DNA of 51,747 bases from Streptomyces echinatus (GCF_014203595.1 NZ_JACHJK010000029.1:1-51747); one strand, 5' to 3'; counted from the first letter of the stretch, positions 41,357 through 51,656 are shown. Translations and numbers: made by a program. The notes: generated by a model not told the origin, from the letters alone.

Positions 41357-41432
41357 TGCATATAACAGGGGCGGCGAAACGGCGGACGCCGCACACCCCT
41401 GGTCCTCAACGTTATCGATGAAAGGAAATGCG

Positions 41433-41768
41433 GTGGCACAGAAGGTTCAGGTCCTTCTTGTCGACGACCTCGACGGCGGCGAGGCGGACGAGACCGTGAC
41501 GTTCGCGGTCGACGGCAAGACGTACGAGATCGACCTCACGACTGCCAATGCGGACAAGCTGCGCAGCCTTCTTGATCCCTATGTCAAGGGCGGGCGTCGT
41601 ACCGGCGGCCGTGCCTCGGGCGGGCGTGGAAAGGCGCGTGCCGCTGCCGGCGGCAACCAGGACACCGCGGCGATCCGCGCCTGGGCGAAGGAGAACGGTT
41701 ACGAGGTCAATGACCGCGGCCGTGTTCCCGCGTCGATTCGCGAGGCCTACGAGAAGGCCAACGGCTGA
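41433..41768 (+). CDS. lsr2: Lsr2 nucleoid-associated xenogeneic silencer
   Basis: A 111-residue H-NS-like protein that binds AT-rich DNA and silences foreign and specialised-metabolism genes in actinobacteria. The N-terminal MAQKVQVLLVDDLDGGEADETV is the dimerisation half; the C-terminal half has the AT-hook-like RGR in NDRGRVPASI. The GTG at 41433 has AAAGGA (41421-41426) 6 nt upstream; ATG 41418 would overlap that site. Its AT-rich promoter could allow self-binding. The 3' end overlaps the convergent SCO3374-family gene by 22 bp. Confidence 0.96.
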   Translation: MAQKVQVLLVDDLDGGEADETVTFAVDGKTYEIDLTTANADKLRSLLDPYVKGGRRTGGRASGGRGKARAAAGGNQDTAAIRAWAKENGYEVNDRGRVPASIREAYEKANG

Positions 41769-42634
41769 TTCCGCCGACCGGCGGGATGCCCGGCGCGGGT
41801 GCGCCGCAGCCGGACCCGGTGGCACTGCGCTGCCACCGTGTCCACCAGTCGTACGAGATCGGGGGCGCTCCCTTCGCGCCCCACGCCCGGCCCGGCCGTC
41901 ATGGCGGGCATCGAGGGCATGGCCGGCAGCGAGTTCCCGATCTCGTCTCCCGGCCCGGGGGGCCGCAGCCACACAGCGGCCACGGCCCCCTGAACCGATA
42001 CGGCCCGCGCGGATCCGGCCTCCGCGGATCCGGCCCGCGCGGAACTGGCGCGTGGCGAGCCGGCCCGCACGGGATCAGGCCGTGCGCATGCAGGCCCCGG
42101 GCCTTCGGGTCGTAGTGGTGCGGGACGCAGTGATGCGGGTCGCAGGGAGTCGGGACGCGGCGATTCAGGTCGCGGGGATTCAGGCCGTAGGGCGGTCGTC
42201 CCCGCGGGTGGCGGCGGCGCCTCCAGCGTGCCGCCCGGCCCCAGGGCCCGCAGGTCCAGGGACACCGCTCCCCACTCCAGCCAGTCCAGCAGTCCGGGCA
42301 GCTCCTCCGCGCTGCCCGGGGCCACCAGCACCTCCATCCGGTCACCCCGAAGGATGACGGGAGAGTCCGGTGCGAGATGCCGGAGCGCTTGCGCGCCCGC
42401 CTCGGCCGGCACGTCCAGCACGTCGAACCGCACCCCCGTGAGCAGCCGGAGCGGCCGTCCGGGCACTGTCGGCCAGCCCAGATCGTTCTCGTACCAGTGC
42501 CGGGCCCGGGCTTCCGGGGCGGCCAGGAGAGCGGCGGCGTGTCCACCGGCGGGGAGAGCGCCGGCGGTGGGATCGGCGGCGCCCGGTGCATCCGGGTCGG
42601 GGGGCCGGCGGGGAAGGGGGACCGTGGAGGTCAT
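41747..42634 (-). CDS. SCO3374-family protein with internal Arg-Pro repeats
   Basis: A 295-residue cytosolic protein of a family conserved beside lsr2-clpC in Streptomyces. The N-terminal ~140 residues are the conserved part (HAAALLAAPEARARHWYENDLGWPT, VRFDVLDVPAEAG, WGAVSLDLRALGPGG), resembling the N-terminus of bifunctional primase/polymerase-like proteins. A low-complexity insert of RPESPRPxSL-type pentads and Ser-Ala-Arg repeats (about residues 150-215) follows, then a short conserved C-terminus. ATG 42634 is chosen (MTSTVPLP); a start 18 nt upstream is possible. Function unknown. Confidence 0.75.
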   Translation of the reverse strand: MTSTVPLPRRPPDPDAPGAADPTAGALPAGGHAAALLAAPEARARHWYENDLGWPTVPGRPLRLLTGVRFDVLDVPAEAGAQALRHLAPDSPVILRGDRMEVLVAPGSAEELPGLLDWLEWGAVSLDLRALGPGGTLEAPPPPAGTTALRPESPRPESPRPDSLRPASLRPAPLRPEGPGPACARPDPVRAGSPRASSARAGSAEAGSARAVSVQGAVAAVWLRPPGPGDEIGNSLPAMPSMPAMTAGPGVGREGSAPDLVRLVDTVAAQCHRVRLRRTRAGHPAGRRNQPLAFS

Positions 42635-42864
42635 GGGGACTGAGCCAACCATGCCAAGTGCAACCGTCGAAGCGGCGTTCAGGTTACGCTGGGTGCCCTG
42701 TCGCCTGCGCAGAGTGCCGGAAATGGGGGCGCGCGGGAGCCCGGGGAGGCGCAAGGTTGTTCGCCCATAGCGGAGTGAGCCGGTGCGCGCCGCATGGAGT
42801 GTCAGTGCCCGCGGGTAAGACATGCCTAGTGGGAGGGGGCGACACGCAGGACGGGGCGTCTCAC

Positions 42865-42878
42865 GTTCGCCATCGGCG
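42865..42878 (+). promoter_or_regulatory. ClgR-type operator upstream of clpC
   Basis: GTTCGC-catcg-GCG (42865-42878) matches the published ClgR pattern GTTCGC-N5-GCG for clp and lon genes of Streptomyces. It lies 204 nt upstream of the clpC ATG in the 448-nt gap from 42635 to 43082, where I see no gene. Confidence 0.7.
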
Positions 42879-43082
42879 TACTGGCGACTGGGGTAACTGC
42901 CTGGCCTGCGGGAACATCGTCTCGCACCATCGGGTTGGAGCAGATGTCGGCGTTCGGGGTCAGGAGGCCATCGACGGTGTCGGCAGTTGGAATGAGCGGT
43001 CCCCGCTTGCGGGACTAAGCTGCGGAAGGACAGGGAGGGGAAGTTCCCCCCACTGCCTGACCGCTCTGAGGAGCGATTAACG

Positions 43083-45608
<2,526 letters not shown>

Positions 45609-45625
45609 GCGTCCGCTGATCGACC

Positions 45626-45671
45626 GAACGGAAAGGGGCCGGTGCCTTGGGGCACCGGCCCCTTTCCGTTC
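45626..45671 (+). terminator. Strong hairpin after clpC
   Basis: A perfect 21-bp stem (45626-45646 and 45651-45671) with loop ttgg lies 17 nt after the clpC stop. It is symmetric and could also serve the minus strand. Confidence 0.92.
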
Positions 45672-45693
45672 TTCTCACCGGGCCGGGTCCTTC

Positions 45694-46130
45694 TCACAAG
45701 GCATAGGGGCCGGCCTCGGCCGGCTCCCTGGCCTCCTCCGCCGTGCGGGGCGGCCGCAGGGCGCGGGCCAGGTCCTCGGTGTGCCGGCGTACCGGCGGGT
45801 CGAGTTCCGTCGCGTGCTCCCGACAGGGAAGGTGCGGTGGACCAGGTGCAGGGTGTCCGGGGCGGGGCTGAGCAACAGGCCCGTGCGGACCAGGAAATGG
45901 TCCAGGACGGCCGCAGCGTCCCCGAGTACCGACGCCGTCGGCACGGCCGGGAGGATCTCCGCGACGATGCTCTGCGCCCGGTCGCGGTCCGTCTCCGTCC
46001 GGCCGATCTCCCCGAGCCGCACGGTCCGGGTGGCCGGCACGGCCCCGGGGCCGTCCGCCGGGAACAGTCTCTTCAGCAGCGAGACGATCAGTCCGGACGC
46101 CGGCGCCCCGCCGATCGCCGTCGGCTCCGT
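45694..46130 (-). pseudogene. Decayed NACHT-type NTPase gene
   Basis: Minus-strand translation from 46130 reads EPTAIGGAPASGLIVSLLK, then RLFPADGPGA, closely like the N-terminus of Streptomyces NACHT proteins (MEPTAxG...KKLFxxEGPGA), but the start is ACG (46128-46130) instead of ATG. It then passes directly into VLDHFLVRTGLLLSPAPD and HLVHRTF, which belongs near the end of the NACHT module. Several hundred codons, including Walker A, are missing. After HRTF the frame is lost near 45835; a second frame continues to a stop at 45694. I read this as a start-codon loss, a large internal deletion and a frameshift. Family assignment is from memory of the motifs. Confidence 0.55.
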
Positions 46131-46198
46131 CCGCCACCCCCGTGGTCGTACAACGGCTGGGGCACGGATGGAGCGTAGCCCGGGGACCTGGCCCCGTG

Positions 46199-46831
46199 TT
46201 ACGACAACTGGCCGTCGTAGTCGGGGAGTTTGTACGTCTTCTCGGCGTGGCCGCCCGACAGGTCGGTGGCGCTGTTGCCGATGTTCGCGATGATCGTGTA
46301 GCCGTGGTTCTCGATGTCGACGCGCTGGGCGGTCTTGTAGGCGGCGACGTCCTTGAAGAGGTCGAACAGGCCGCGGACGCGGAGGCCGGAGATCTCGTAG
46401 CCGTCGTGTTCGAGGTTGTACTCGGTGGGCCAGTACAGGATGCCGGGGCGGGCGGTGACGAAGAAGAGGGAGACGCCGTGGTCCTGGGCGTAGCGGGCGA
46501 CGTCCAGGACGGGCTTGTTGGCCGGCTGCGGGTAGCTGAAGCCGAAGTCGGTCTCCAGCGTGGTGTTGTCGATGTCGAAGACGATCGCCTGCTTCTCACC
46601 GGGCCCGGCGGCGGCGATGCGGCTCTTCAGGTACGGCAGGGCCTGGTCCATGACCGCCCGGCAGTCCTTCTGCCAGGTGGCGTAGTCGGTCTTCGCGGAC
46701 GTGCTCGCGGTCGCCGTGGCAGCCGTGCCGTCCGTCGCCTCCGCCGCCTGGACCGGGCCGGCCAGCGCGGCCAGGGCGGCCACGGATACGGCGGTCACGG
46801 AGATACGGCGCGCCCAGGGGCGTGTGGTCAT
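46199..46831 (-). CDS. Secreted HAD-superfamily (class IIIB) acid phosphatase
   Basis: A 210-residue protein with a signal peptide (RR at 8-9, hydrophobic 10-25, likely cut after VQA near residue 29). The HAD motif is FDIDNTTLETD with D86 and D88; FVTARPG is motif II. This is the subfamily IIIB acid phosphatase-like type seen in many Streptomyces. The ATG at 46831 has AGAGGA upstream. It probably acts outside the membrane on phosphomonoesters; the substrate is unknown. A 13-bp repeat lies in its leader. Confidence 0.88.
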   Translation of the reverse strand: MTTRPWARRISVTAVSVAALAALAGPVQAAEATDGTAATATASTSAKTDYATWQKDCRAVMDQALPYLKSRIAAAGPGEKQAIVFDIDNTTLETDFGFSYPQPANKPVLDVARYAQDHGVSLFFVTARPGILYWPTEYNLEHDGYEISGLRVRGLFDLFKDVAAYKTAQRVDIENHGYTIIANIGNSATDLSGGHAEKTYKLPDYDGQLS

Positions 46832-46849
46832 CGTGGGGGTCCTCTCACG

Positions 46850-46888
46850 TCCGTACGTCATGTCCGTACGTCATGTCCGTACGCATGA
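46850..46888. repeat. 13-bp tandem repeat in the phosphatase leader
   Basis: tccgtacgtcatg occurs at 46850-46862 and 46863-46875, and a degenerate third copy follows to 46888. Each copy holds the palindrome CGTACG. It starts 18 bp upstream of the phosphatase ATG. Confidence 0.9.
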
Positions 46889-47307
46889 ATGTCAGGGGCA
46901 TGATCTTTGGGGAGAGTGGCGCGAAAGGAACCGTAGGGTTACCGGACGGTAGGTGCCTAGAGGCCTGCATCACATTTCTGTGGCTCTCGGTTTGGGCAGC
47001 CGGTGATAAGGGGCACAGGCGAAATGTCCGTTACTACCTTAGATAGTGGGATCAGTCGGGTGGGCAAATCGGGCGAAAAGCGGACCACCACTCCAGGGGG
47101 TCCCGACAGGGAATGACGTCGTCAGCGGCGGGGTGAGCGCGCCGCGCGACTGTCAAGAACGCGATTCGTTTCGCGGTCGGCTACTACCTGATGCCGTAGT
47201 TGGGCCGTTTTGGGCTTGATGTGGTGCTCGGTTACCAAGGGATGGCCGCTCCGGACGAACGACTGTGCGCCGGGTGGCGACCTGTCTCCCGAGTTCACGA
47301 GGTCACG
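46889..47307. other. Gene-free region upstream of the M23 peptidase
   Basis: About 420 bases without a credible gene. Part of it (about 46980-47060) is AT-richer than its surroundings and contains ccttagatagtggg, a plausible promoter area for the peptidase, which would give a leader of about 250 nt. I looked for the c-di-AMP (ydaO) riboswitch known upstream of Streptomyces wall hydrolases and did not see its conserved blocks. Confidence 0.4.
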
Positions 47308-47859
47308 ATGATCCGACGCTTCACGTCCCGCACCACTCGTACGTCCTCGCAGCGCAACCGCGTGGCCGTCCTGGCTGCCGGTATCGGCGCCACGGCCGTG
47401 CTGGGGACCGGGGTCGCGAGCGCCGCCACCGCGTCCGCCGCCTCCTGGGTCGACCCGGTGAAGAAGTACACGCTCTCCGCCAGCTTCATGCAGGCCGGCA
47501 GCCACTGGGTCGCCAAGCACAGCGGCCAGGACTTCGCCGTGCCGACCGGCACCGAGGTCGTCGCCGCGCACGGCGGCACCGTCGTCAAGGCCGGCCCGAA
47601 CGGCGCCGGTGACGGCCCGGCGTACGGCAACGCCGTCGTCATCAAGCACGGCAACGGCACCTACTCGCAGTACGCGCACCTGTCCCGGATCGACGTCCGG
47701 ATCGGTCAGATCGTGGGCACCGGCCAGCACATCGCCCTGTCCGGCTCCACCGGCAACTCCACCGGTCCGCACCTGCACTTCGAGATCCGCACCACCCCGA
47801 ACTACGGCTCCGCCGTCGACCCGGTCTCGTTCCTGCGCGCCAAGGGCGTGACGGTCTGA
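47308..47859 (+). CDS. Secreted M23-family peptidase (LytM-like)
   Basis: A 183-residue secreted protein. The signal peptide spans about residues 1-39 with an Arg-rich n-region and VASAA. The mature domain is a single M23/LytM fold: zinc ligands H71 and D75 in KHSGQDFAVP and H157 in GPHLHFEI, with H124 and H155 as catalytic histidines. It should cleave peptidoglycan cross-links during growth or sporulation. GAGG (47299-47302) precedes the ATG by 5 nt. There is no separate binding domain. Confidence 0.93.
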   Translation: MIRRFTSRTTRTSSQRNRVAVLAAGIGATAVLGTGVASAATASAASWVDPVKKYTLSASFMQAGSHWVAKHSGQDFAVPTGTEVVAAHGGTVVKAGPNGAGDGPAYGNAVVIKHGNGTYSQYAHLSRIDVRIGQIVGTGQHIALSGSTGNSTGPHLHFEIRTTPNYGSAVDPVSFLRAKGVTV

Positions 47860-47871
47860 CCCAGGGCTTCC

Positions 47872-47907
47872 CGTCCGGACCGGGCCGGTCTCGGCCTGAT
47901 CCGGACG
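47872..47907. terminator. Hairpin between convergent M23 and TetR genes
   Basis: cgtccgga (47872-47879) pairs with tccggacg (47900-47907); both flanking genes point into it, so it may act on both strands. Confidence 0.5.
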
Positions 47908-47914
47908 AAGGACC

Positions 47915-48514
47915 CTAATCCCTCTCGCGGGCGTGCTCGTGCGCCTGCTTGACCAGGTCCAGGGCGACCTCGAGAACGGCTTCGCGCTTCTTCTCGGGGT
48001 CGCCTTCCAGGTCCTGCATCACGAACATGCCGGCGTGCAGCGTGAACATCGCGCTCACCGAGCGCACCTGGTCCACGAGCTGCGCCTCGGGGTCGATGAG
48101 GATGTCCCGCAGGCCGCGCATCCGGTCCTTGAAGGTGTCGCCGATGCGCAGTTCCCGTACCGTCGCCTGGTTCTCCTGCATGAACCGGAAGAGCGGCTCC
48201 GCGCCCGAGAGCGCCTCGCTGTAACGGCGGACGATCTCCTGCTTGGTCTCCAGCGTGTGCGGCTGGCGCCTGCCCCACTCGATCAGGTCCTCGATCGGCT
48301 TCGTCAGGTCCTCGAAGAGGCTGACGATGATCTCTTCCTTCGTCTTGAAGTGGTAGTACAGGGCCGCTTTGGTGACGTCGAGACGCGCGGCGATCTCCCG
48401 CAGGGAGGTCTTCTCGTAGCCCTGCTCCGCGAAGAGTTCGAGCGCCACGTCCTGGATGCGCTGGCGGGTGTTGCCGCGGCGCTGCTGCTTGGTGCCGTCC
48501 ATGGTGACGCCCAT
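47915..48514 (-). CDS. TetR-family repressor of the adjacent MFS pump
   Basis: A 199-residue regulator. The N-terminal helix-turn-helix is QRIQDVALELFAEQGYEKTSLREIAARLDVTKAALYYHFKTKEEI; the C-terminal ~135 residues are the ligand-binding and dimerisation domain. ATG 48514 has GAGGAG 7 nt upstream. It is divergent from a DHA2-type efflux pump across a long inverted repeat, the standard arrangement for a drug-responsive repressor that controls itself and the pump. Confidence 0.93.
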   Translation of the reverse strand: MGVTMDGTKQQRRGNTRQRIQDVALELFAEQGYEKTSLREIAARLDVTKAALYYHFKTKEEIIVSLFEDLTKPIEDLIEWGRRQPHTLETKQEIVRRYSEALSGAEPLFRFMQENQATVRELRIGDTFKDRMRGLRDILIDPEAQLVDQVRSVSAMFTLHAGMFVMQDLEGDPEKKREAVLEVALDLVKQAHEHARERD

Positions 48515-48541
48515 CCTCGTACTCCTCGCGCTTCCGCGGAA

Positions 48542-48614
48542 ACTTACTTGACGCCCGGCTAGTAACGGGGCTACCTTCCCAGTGTAGTGAGTACTAGCCG
48601 GGCGGCAAGTAAGT
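48542..48614. promoter_or_regulatory. Long inverted repeat, likely TetR operator region
   Basis: Two 23-nt arms (48542-48564 and 48592-48614) are reverse complements with one mismatch, around a 27-nt centre. Each arm holds acttacttg and cccggctagta. They lie between the tetR and MFS starts, so they are probably paired operators with the divergent promoters between or within them. Confidence 0.85.
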
Positions 48615-48642
48615 AACGGCCGCAAGGGGGAATGGAAAGACG

Positions 48643-50214
48643 ATGGCGGACACTGTCGAACAGGACGCACAGGGCAAACGGCCCAGGAGCGTGCGAGTGG
48701 TGCTGCTCGCACTCATGATCGCGATGATGCTCGCGATGCTGGACAACATGATCGTGGGTACGGCCATGCCGACGATCGTCGGCGAACTGGGCGGCCTGGA
48801 GCACCTCTCCTGGGTCGTCACCGGCTACACCCTGGCCACCGCGGCCTCCACCCCGATCTGGGGCAAGCTCGGTGACATGTTCGGGCGCAAGGGCGCCTTC
48901 CTCAGCTCGATCGTGATCTTCCTGATCGGTTCGGCGCTGAGCGGCATGGCCCAGGACATGGGCCAGCTGATCGGGTTCCGCGCCGTGCAGGGTCTCGGCG
49001 CCGGCGGCCTGATGGTCGGCGTCATGGCGATCATCGGCGACCTCATCCCGCCGCGGGAGCGCGGCAAGTACCAGGGCCTGATGGCCGGTGTGATGGCGCT
49101 CGCCATGATCGGCGGCCCGCTGGTCGGCGGCACCATCACCGACAACTGGGGCTGGCGCTGGGCCTTCTACATCAACCTGCCGCTCGGCGTGTTCGCCCTC
49201 GCGCTGGTCACCGCCGTGCTGCACCTGCCGAAGAAGCGGGCCAAGGCGGGCATCGACTATCTCGGTGTCATCCTGCTGACCGTCGGCATCACCGCGATCG
49301 TCCTGGTCACCACCTGGGGCGGCACCGAGTACGCCTGGACCTCCGCGCGGATCATGGAGCTGATCGGCATCGGCGTGGCCTCGCTGATCGGATTCGTGTT
49401 CTGGCAGACCCGGGCCGCCGAGCCGGTCCTGCCGCTGCACATCTTCAGGAGCCGCAACTTCACCCTGATGTCGGTCATCGGCTTCATCACCGGCTTCGTG
49501 ATGTTCGGCGCCACGCTGTTCCTGCCGCTGTACCAGCAGGCGGTGCAGGGCGCCTCCGCGACCAACTCCGGTCTGCTGCTCCTGCCGATGCTCGGCGCGA
49601 TGCTCGTGACCTCGATGATCGCCGGACGGATCACCACCGGCAGCGGCCGGTACAAGCTCTTCCCGATCGCGGGCGGAGCGCTGATGATCGTCGGGCTGTA
49701 CCTGCTGTCTCTGATGGACACGGACACGACCCGGCTGACCTCCGGCCTCTACATGGCCGTGCTCGGCGCCGGCATGGGCTGCCTGATGCAGGTCACCATG
49801 CTGGTCGCGCAGAACAGCGTGCAGATGAAGGACATGGGTGTGGCGTCCTCGTCCACCACCCTGTTCCGTACCCTCGGCTCCTCCTTCGGTGTGGCCATCA
49901 TGGGCGCGCTGTTCAACCACCGGGTCCAGGACGTCATGGCCGAGCGGGCCGGCACGGCGGGACAGAACCTCACCGCGAAGTCGGCCCAGCTGGACGCGGA
50001 GAGCCTGAAGAAGCTCCCGGCCGCGGCCCGGGAGGCCTACCAGCACGCCGTCTCGTCGGGCACGCACTCCGCGTTCGTGCTCGGTGCGGCGATCTCGGTG
50101 CTGGTGCTGGTCGCGGCGCTGTTCGTCAAGGAGGTGCCGCTGAAGGGCGGCCCGCAGAAGCCCTCCACCGACGGCGCGGAGGCGGCGCCCGCGGCCGTGG
50201 CCGAAGCCGTCTGA
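48643..50214 (+). CDS. DHA2-family (14-TMS) MFS drug efflux transporter
   Basis: A 523-residue transporter with 14 predicted membrane helices. Motif D1 is MLDNMIVGTAMPTI, motif A is GKLGDMFGRKGAF and motif C is MIGGPLVGGTITD, as in EmrB/QacA-type drug:H+ antiporters. The ATG follows GGGGGAATGGAA. It is divergent from its TetR repressor and followed by a hairpin. The substrate is unknown; many relatives export antibiotics or lipophilic cations. Confidence 0.94.
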   Translation: MADTVEQDAQGKRPRSVRVVLLALMIAMMLAMLDNMIVGTAMPTIVGELGGLEHLSWVVTGYTLATAASTPIWGKLGDMFGRKGAFLSSIVIFLIGSALSGMAQDMGQLIGFRAVQGLGAGGLMVGVMAIIGDLIPPRERGKYQGLMAGVMALAMIGGPLVGGTITDNWGWRWAFYINLPLGVFALALVTAVLHLPKKRAKAGIDYLGVILLTVGITAIVLVTTWGGTEYAWTSARIMELIGIGVASLIGFVFWQTRAAEPVLPLHIFRSRNFTLMSVIGFITGFVMFGATLFLPLYQQAVQGASATNSGLLLLPMLGAMLVTSMIAGRITTGSGRYKLFPIAGGALMIVGLYLLSLMDTDTTRLTSGLYMAVLGAGMGCLMQVTMLVAQNSVQMKDMGVASSSTTLFRTLGSSFGVAIMGALFNHRVQDVMAERAGTAGQNLTAKSAQLDAESLKKLPAAAREAYQHAVSSGTHSAFVLGAAISVLVLVAALFVKEVPLKGGPQKPSTDGAEAAPAAVAEAV

Positions 50215-50226
50215 CCCGTCCCGCAT

Positions 50227-50264
50227 CCGAAGGCCCCGGCGGGTGTCCGCCCCGGGGCCTTCGG
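50227..50264 (+). terminator. Hairpin after the MFS gene
   Basis: ccgaaggccccgg (50227-50239) pairs with ccggggccttcgg (50252-50264), 13 bp with a 12-nt loop, 12 nt past the stop codon. Confidence 0.82.
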
Positions 50265-50282
50265 CCTGTGCCGCCGGGCCCC

Positions 50283-50401
50283 CGTGCCACCTCCCGCCCG
50301 ATGTCGGACCCCGTGCCACGACCGGCCCGATGCCGAATCCCCATGCCACCACCGGCCCGACGTCGGACCCCGGTGCCACCATCGGCCCATGGACAGAATC
50401 C
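50283..50401 (+). repeat. Four ~30-bp tandem repeats running into the AraC start codon
   Basis: Copies start at 50283, 50312, 50342 and 50372 with the pattern ygtgccaccaccggcccgat. The last copy includes the ATG (50389-50391) of the broken AraC-type gene, so the start region itself was made from, or expanded into, the repeat. Confidence 0.8.
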
Positions 50402-50806
50402 GCCGTCTGCGTCTGGCCAAGGACGCCATGGACCGGGACTGGGCCGACCCGGAGCTCGACCTCGACGTGGTGGCGGCCCACGCCGGGTGCTCGCGGTATC
50501 GCTTCCTGCGCGCCTGAGCAAGGAGGCGTACGGCGAGACGCCCGGCCGGTGTCTGACCCACCGCCGGATCGAGCGGGCCGAGGAGATGCTCCGCAGCGCC
50601 AACCTCACGGTGACCGAGATCTGCACCCTGGTCGGGTTCAGCAGCCTCGGCACCTTCTCCGCCCGCTTCAAGACCCGGACCGGCCTCACCCCGAGCGAGT
50701 ACCGCACCAGGCACGTGGGCCGCGGCGCCGCCCTCATCCCCGGCTGCTACGCCATGCTCTGGGCCGGCGGTTTCGACACCGCAAGATCGAAGAAGCGCGC
50801 CGCCCC
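50389..50806 (+). pseudogene. AraC-family regulator, frameshifted and 3'-truncated
   Basis: The ATG frame encodes MDRIRRLRLAKDAMDRDWAD and VVAAHAGCSRYRFLRA, the first helix-turn-helix of an AraC regulator, then stops at 50515-50517. The next frame continues KEAYGETPGRCLTHRRIERAEEML and SANLTVTEICTLVGFSSLGTFSARFKTRTGLTPSEYR, the second helix-turn-helix, which implies one missing base near 50514. The C-terminal PGCYAMLWAGGF is typical of AraC regulators located before VOC genes. After about 50806 the sequence no longer looks like this gene. Confidence 0.8.
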
Positions 50807-50827
50807 CGGCCCTGCCTACGGTGACCG

Positions 50828-51010
50828 GAGGCCTTCTTCACCGAGGAACTGGGCTTCGAGGTGCGCAGCGATCTCGCCATGGGCGACATGCGCTGGGTCA
50901 CCGTCGGCGCCAGGCAGCAGCCCGGCGTGGAGCTGGCGCTGATGAGCCTGGACGGCCCGGGCCTGGACCCCGAGTCCGCCGAGGCGCTGAAGAAGCTGGT
51001 CGCCAAGGGC
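50828..51010 (+). pseudogene. VOC (glyoxalase-like) gene remnant
   Basis: The frame encodes EAFFTEELGFEVRSDLAMGD, MRWVTVGARQQPGVELALMS and LDGPGLDPESAEALKKLVAKG, the N-terminal half of a VOC-superfamily protein of the type often found directly after such AraC genes. The first ~15 residues and all of the C-terminal half are missing. The 5' deletion seems to have joined it to the end of the AraC remnant. Confidence 0.65.
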
Positions 51011-51012
51011 GG

Positions 51013-51390
51013 GCGCTCACCGACCAGGCCGCGCAGGACGTGCCCGCGCCGGACACCGGCACCCTGCGCGGGGACCTGCGCGCGCCGGCGGTGGCCACCT
51101 TCGAGGCCGCCCAGCGCCCGCCGGCCGCCCCGGCCCTGCGCACCCTCGTCCGCGAGGCGGCCCGGGACCCGCATCTGGCGGAGCTGCTGCGGACGTTCAC
51201 CGAATCCCGGCGGGCCGCCGTGCACGAGATCCTGGAACGGGGCCGGCAGCGCGGCGAACTGCCCGCCGGCCGGGACCCCGGCCTGCTCGTCGACCAGTTC
51301 TACGGCCTCTTCCGGTACCGCTTCCTGCTCGAACACGCCCCGCGGGACGCGGACACGGCGATCCGCCTCGCCGACTCCCTGCTCGGCTGA
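51013..51390 (+). pseudogene. TetR-family regulator, C-terminal remnant
   Basis: The frame encodes ALTDQAAQDVPAPDTGTLRGDL and later LREAARDPHLAELLRTF-like sequence (actual VREAARDPHLAELLRTF), HEILERGRQRGELPAG and LLVDQFYGLFRYRFLLEHAP, typical of the ligand-binding C-terminal half of TetR proteins. The helix-turn-helix half is absent and the fragment begins abruptly at the broken VOC gene. It ends in a normal stop, so only the 5' side was lost. Confidence 0.7.
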
Positions 51391-51576
51391 GCCCCTTCAC
51401 CGCCCCGGCCCGCCCCGGCCCGGCCCAACGCCGGTCGCCTCCGGCCGACGGCAGCGGGAACGGGCGCCCCGCTCGCCGGCGAACGGCGACGGCGGGGCGG
51501 CCGTGCTGGTCGCGTGCGGACAGCGGAGGCGGGGCAGGCGGGGCGCCCGCGGACGACGGCGCTGAGGCAGGCGGAC

Positions 51577-51644
51577 CCGGTCGCCCCCGTACGGCGACGG
51601 CGAGGCAGATGGTTCCGGTCGCCCCCGTACGGCGACGGCGAGGC
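51577..51644. repeat. 30-bp direct repeat, period 38, next to the right IS
   Basis: ccggtcgcccccgtacggcg plus ten further identical bases occurs at 51577-51606 and 51615-51644. The surrounding 51391-51652 is non-coding GC-rich DNA in which I see nothing else. Confidence 0.9.
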
Positions 51645-51656
51645 GGGCGGTTCTAG

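Noticed and set aside
46862..47307. ydaO (c-di-AMP) riboswitch before the M23 peptidase
   Set aside because: The genus and gene type fit, but the conserved blocks I know for this class are not present in the sequence.
51391..51652. Possible coding remnant before the right IS
   Set aside because: All frames give Arg/Gly/Pro-rich low-complexity peptides without recognisable motifs.
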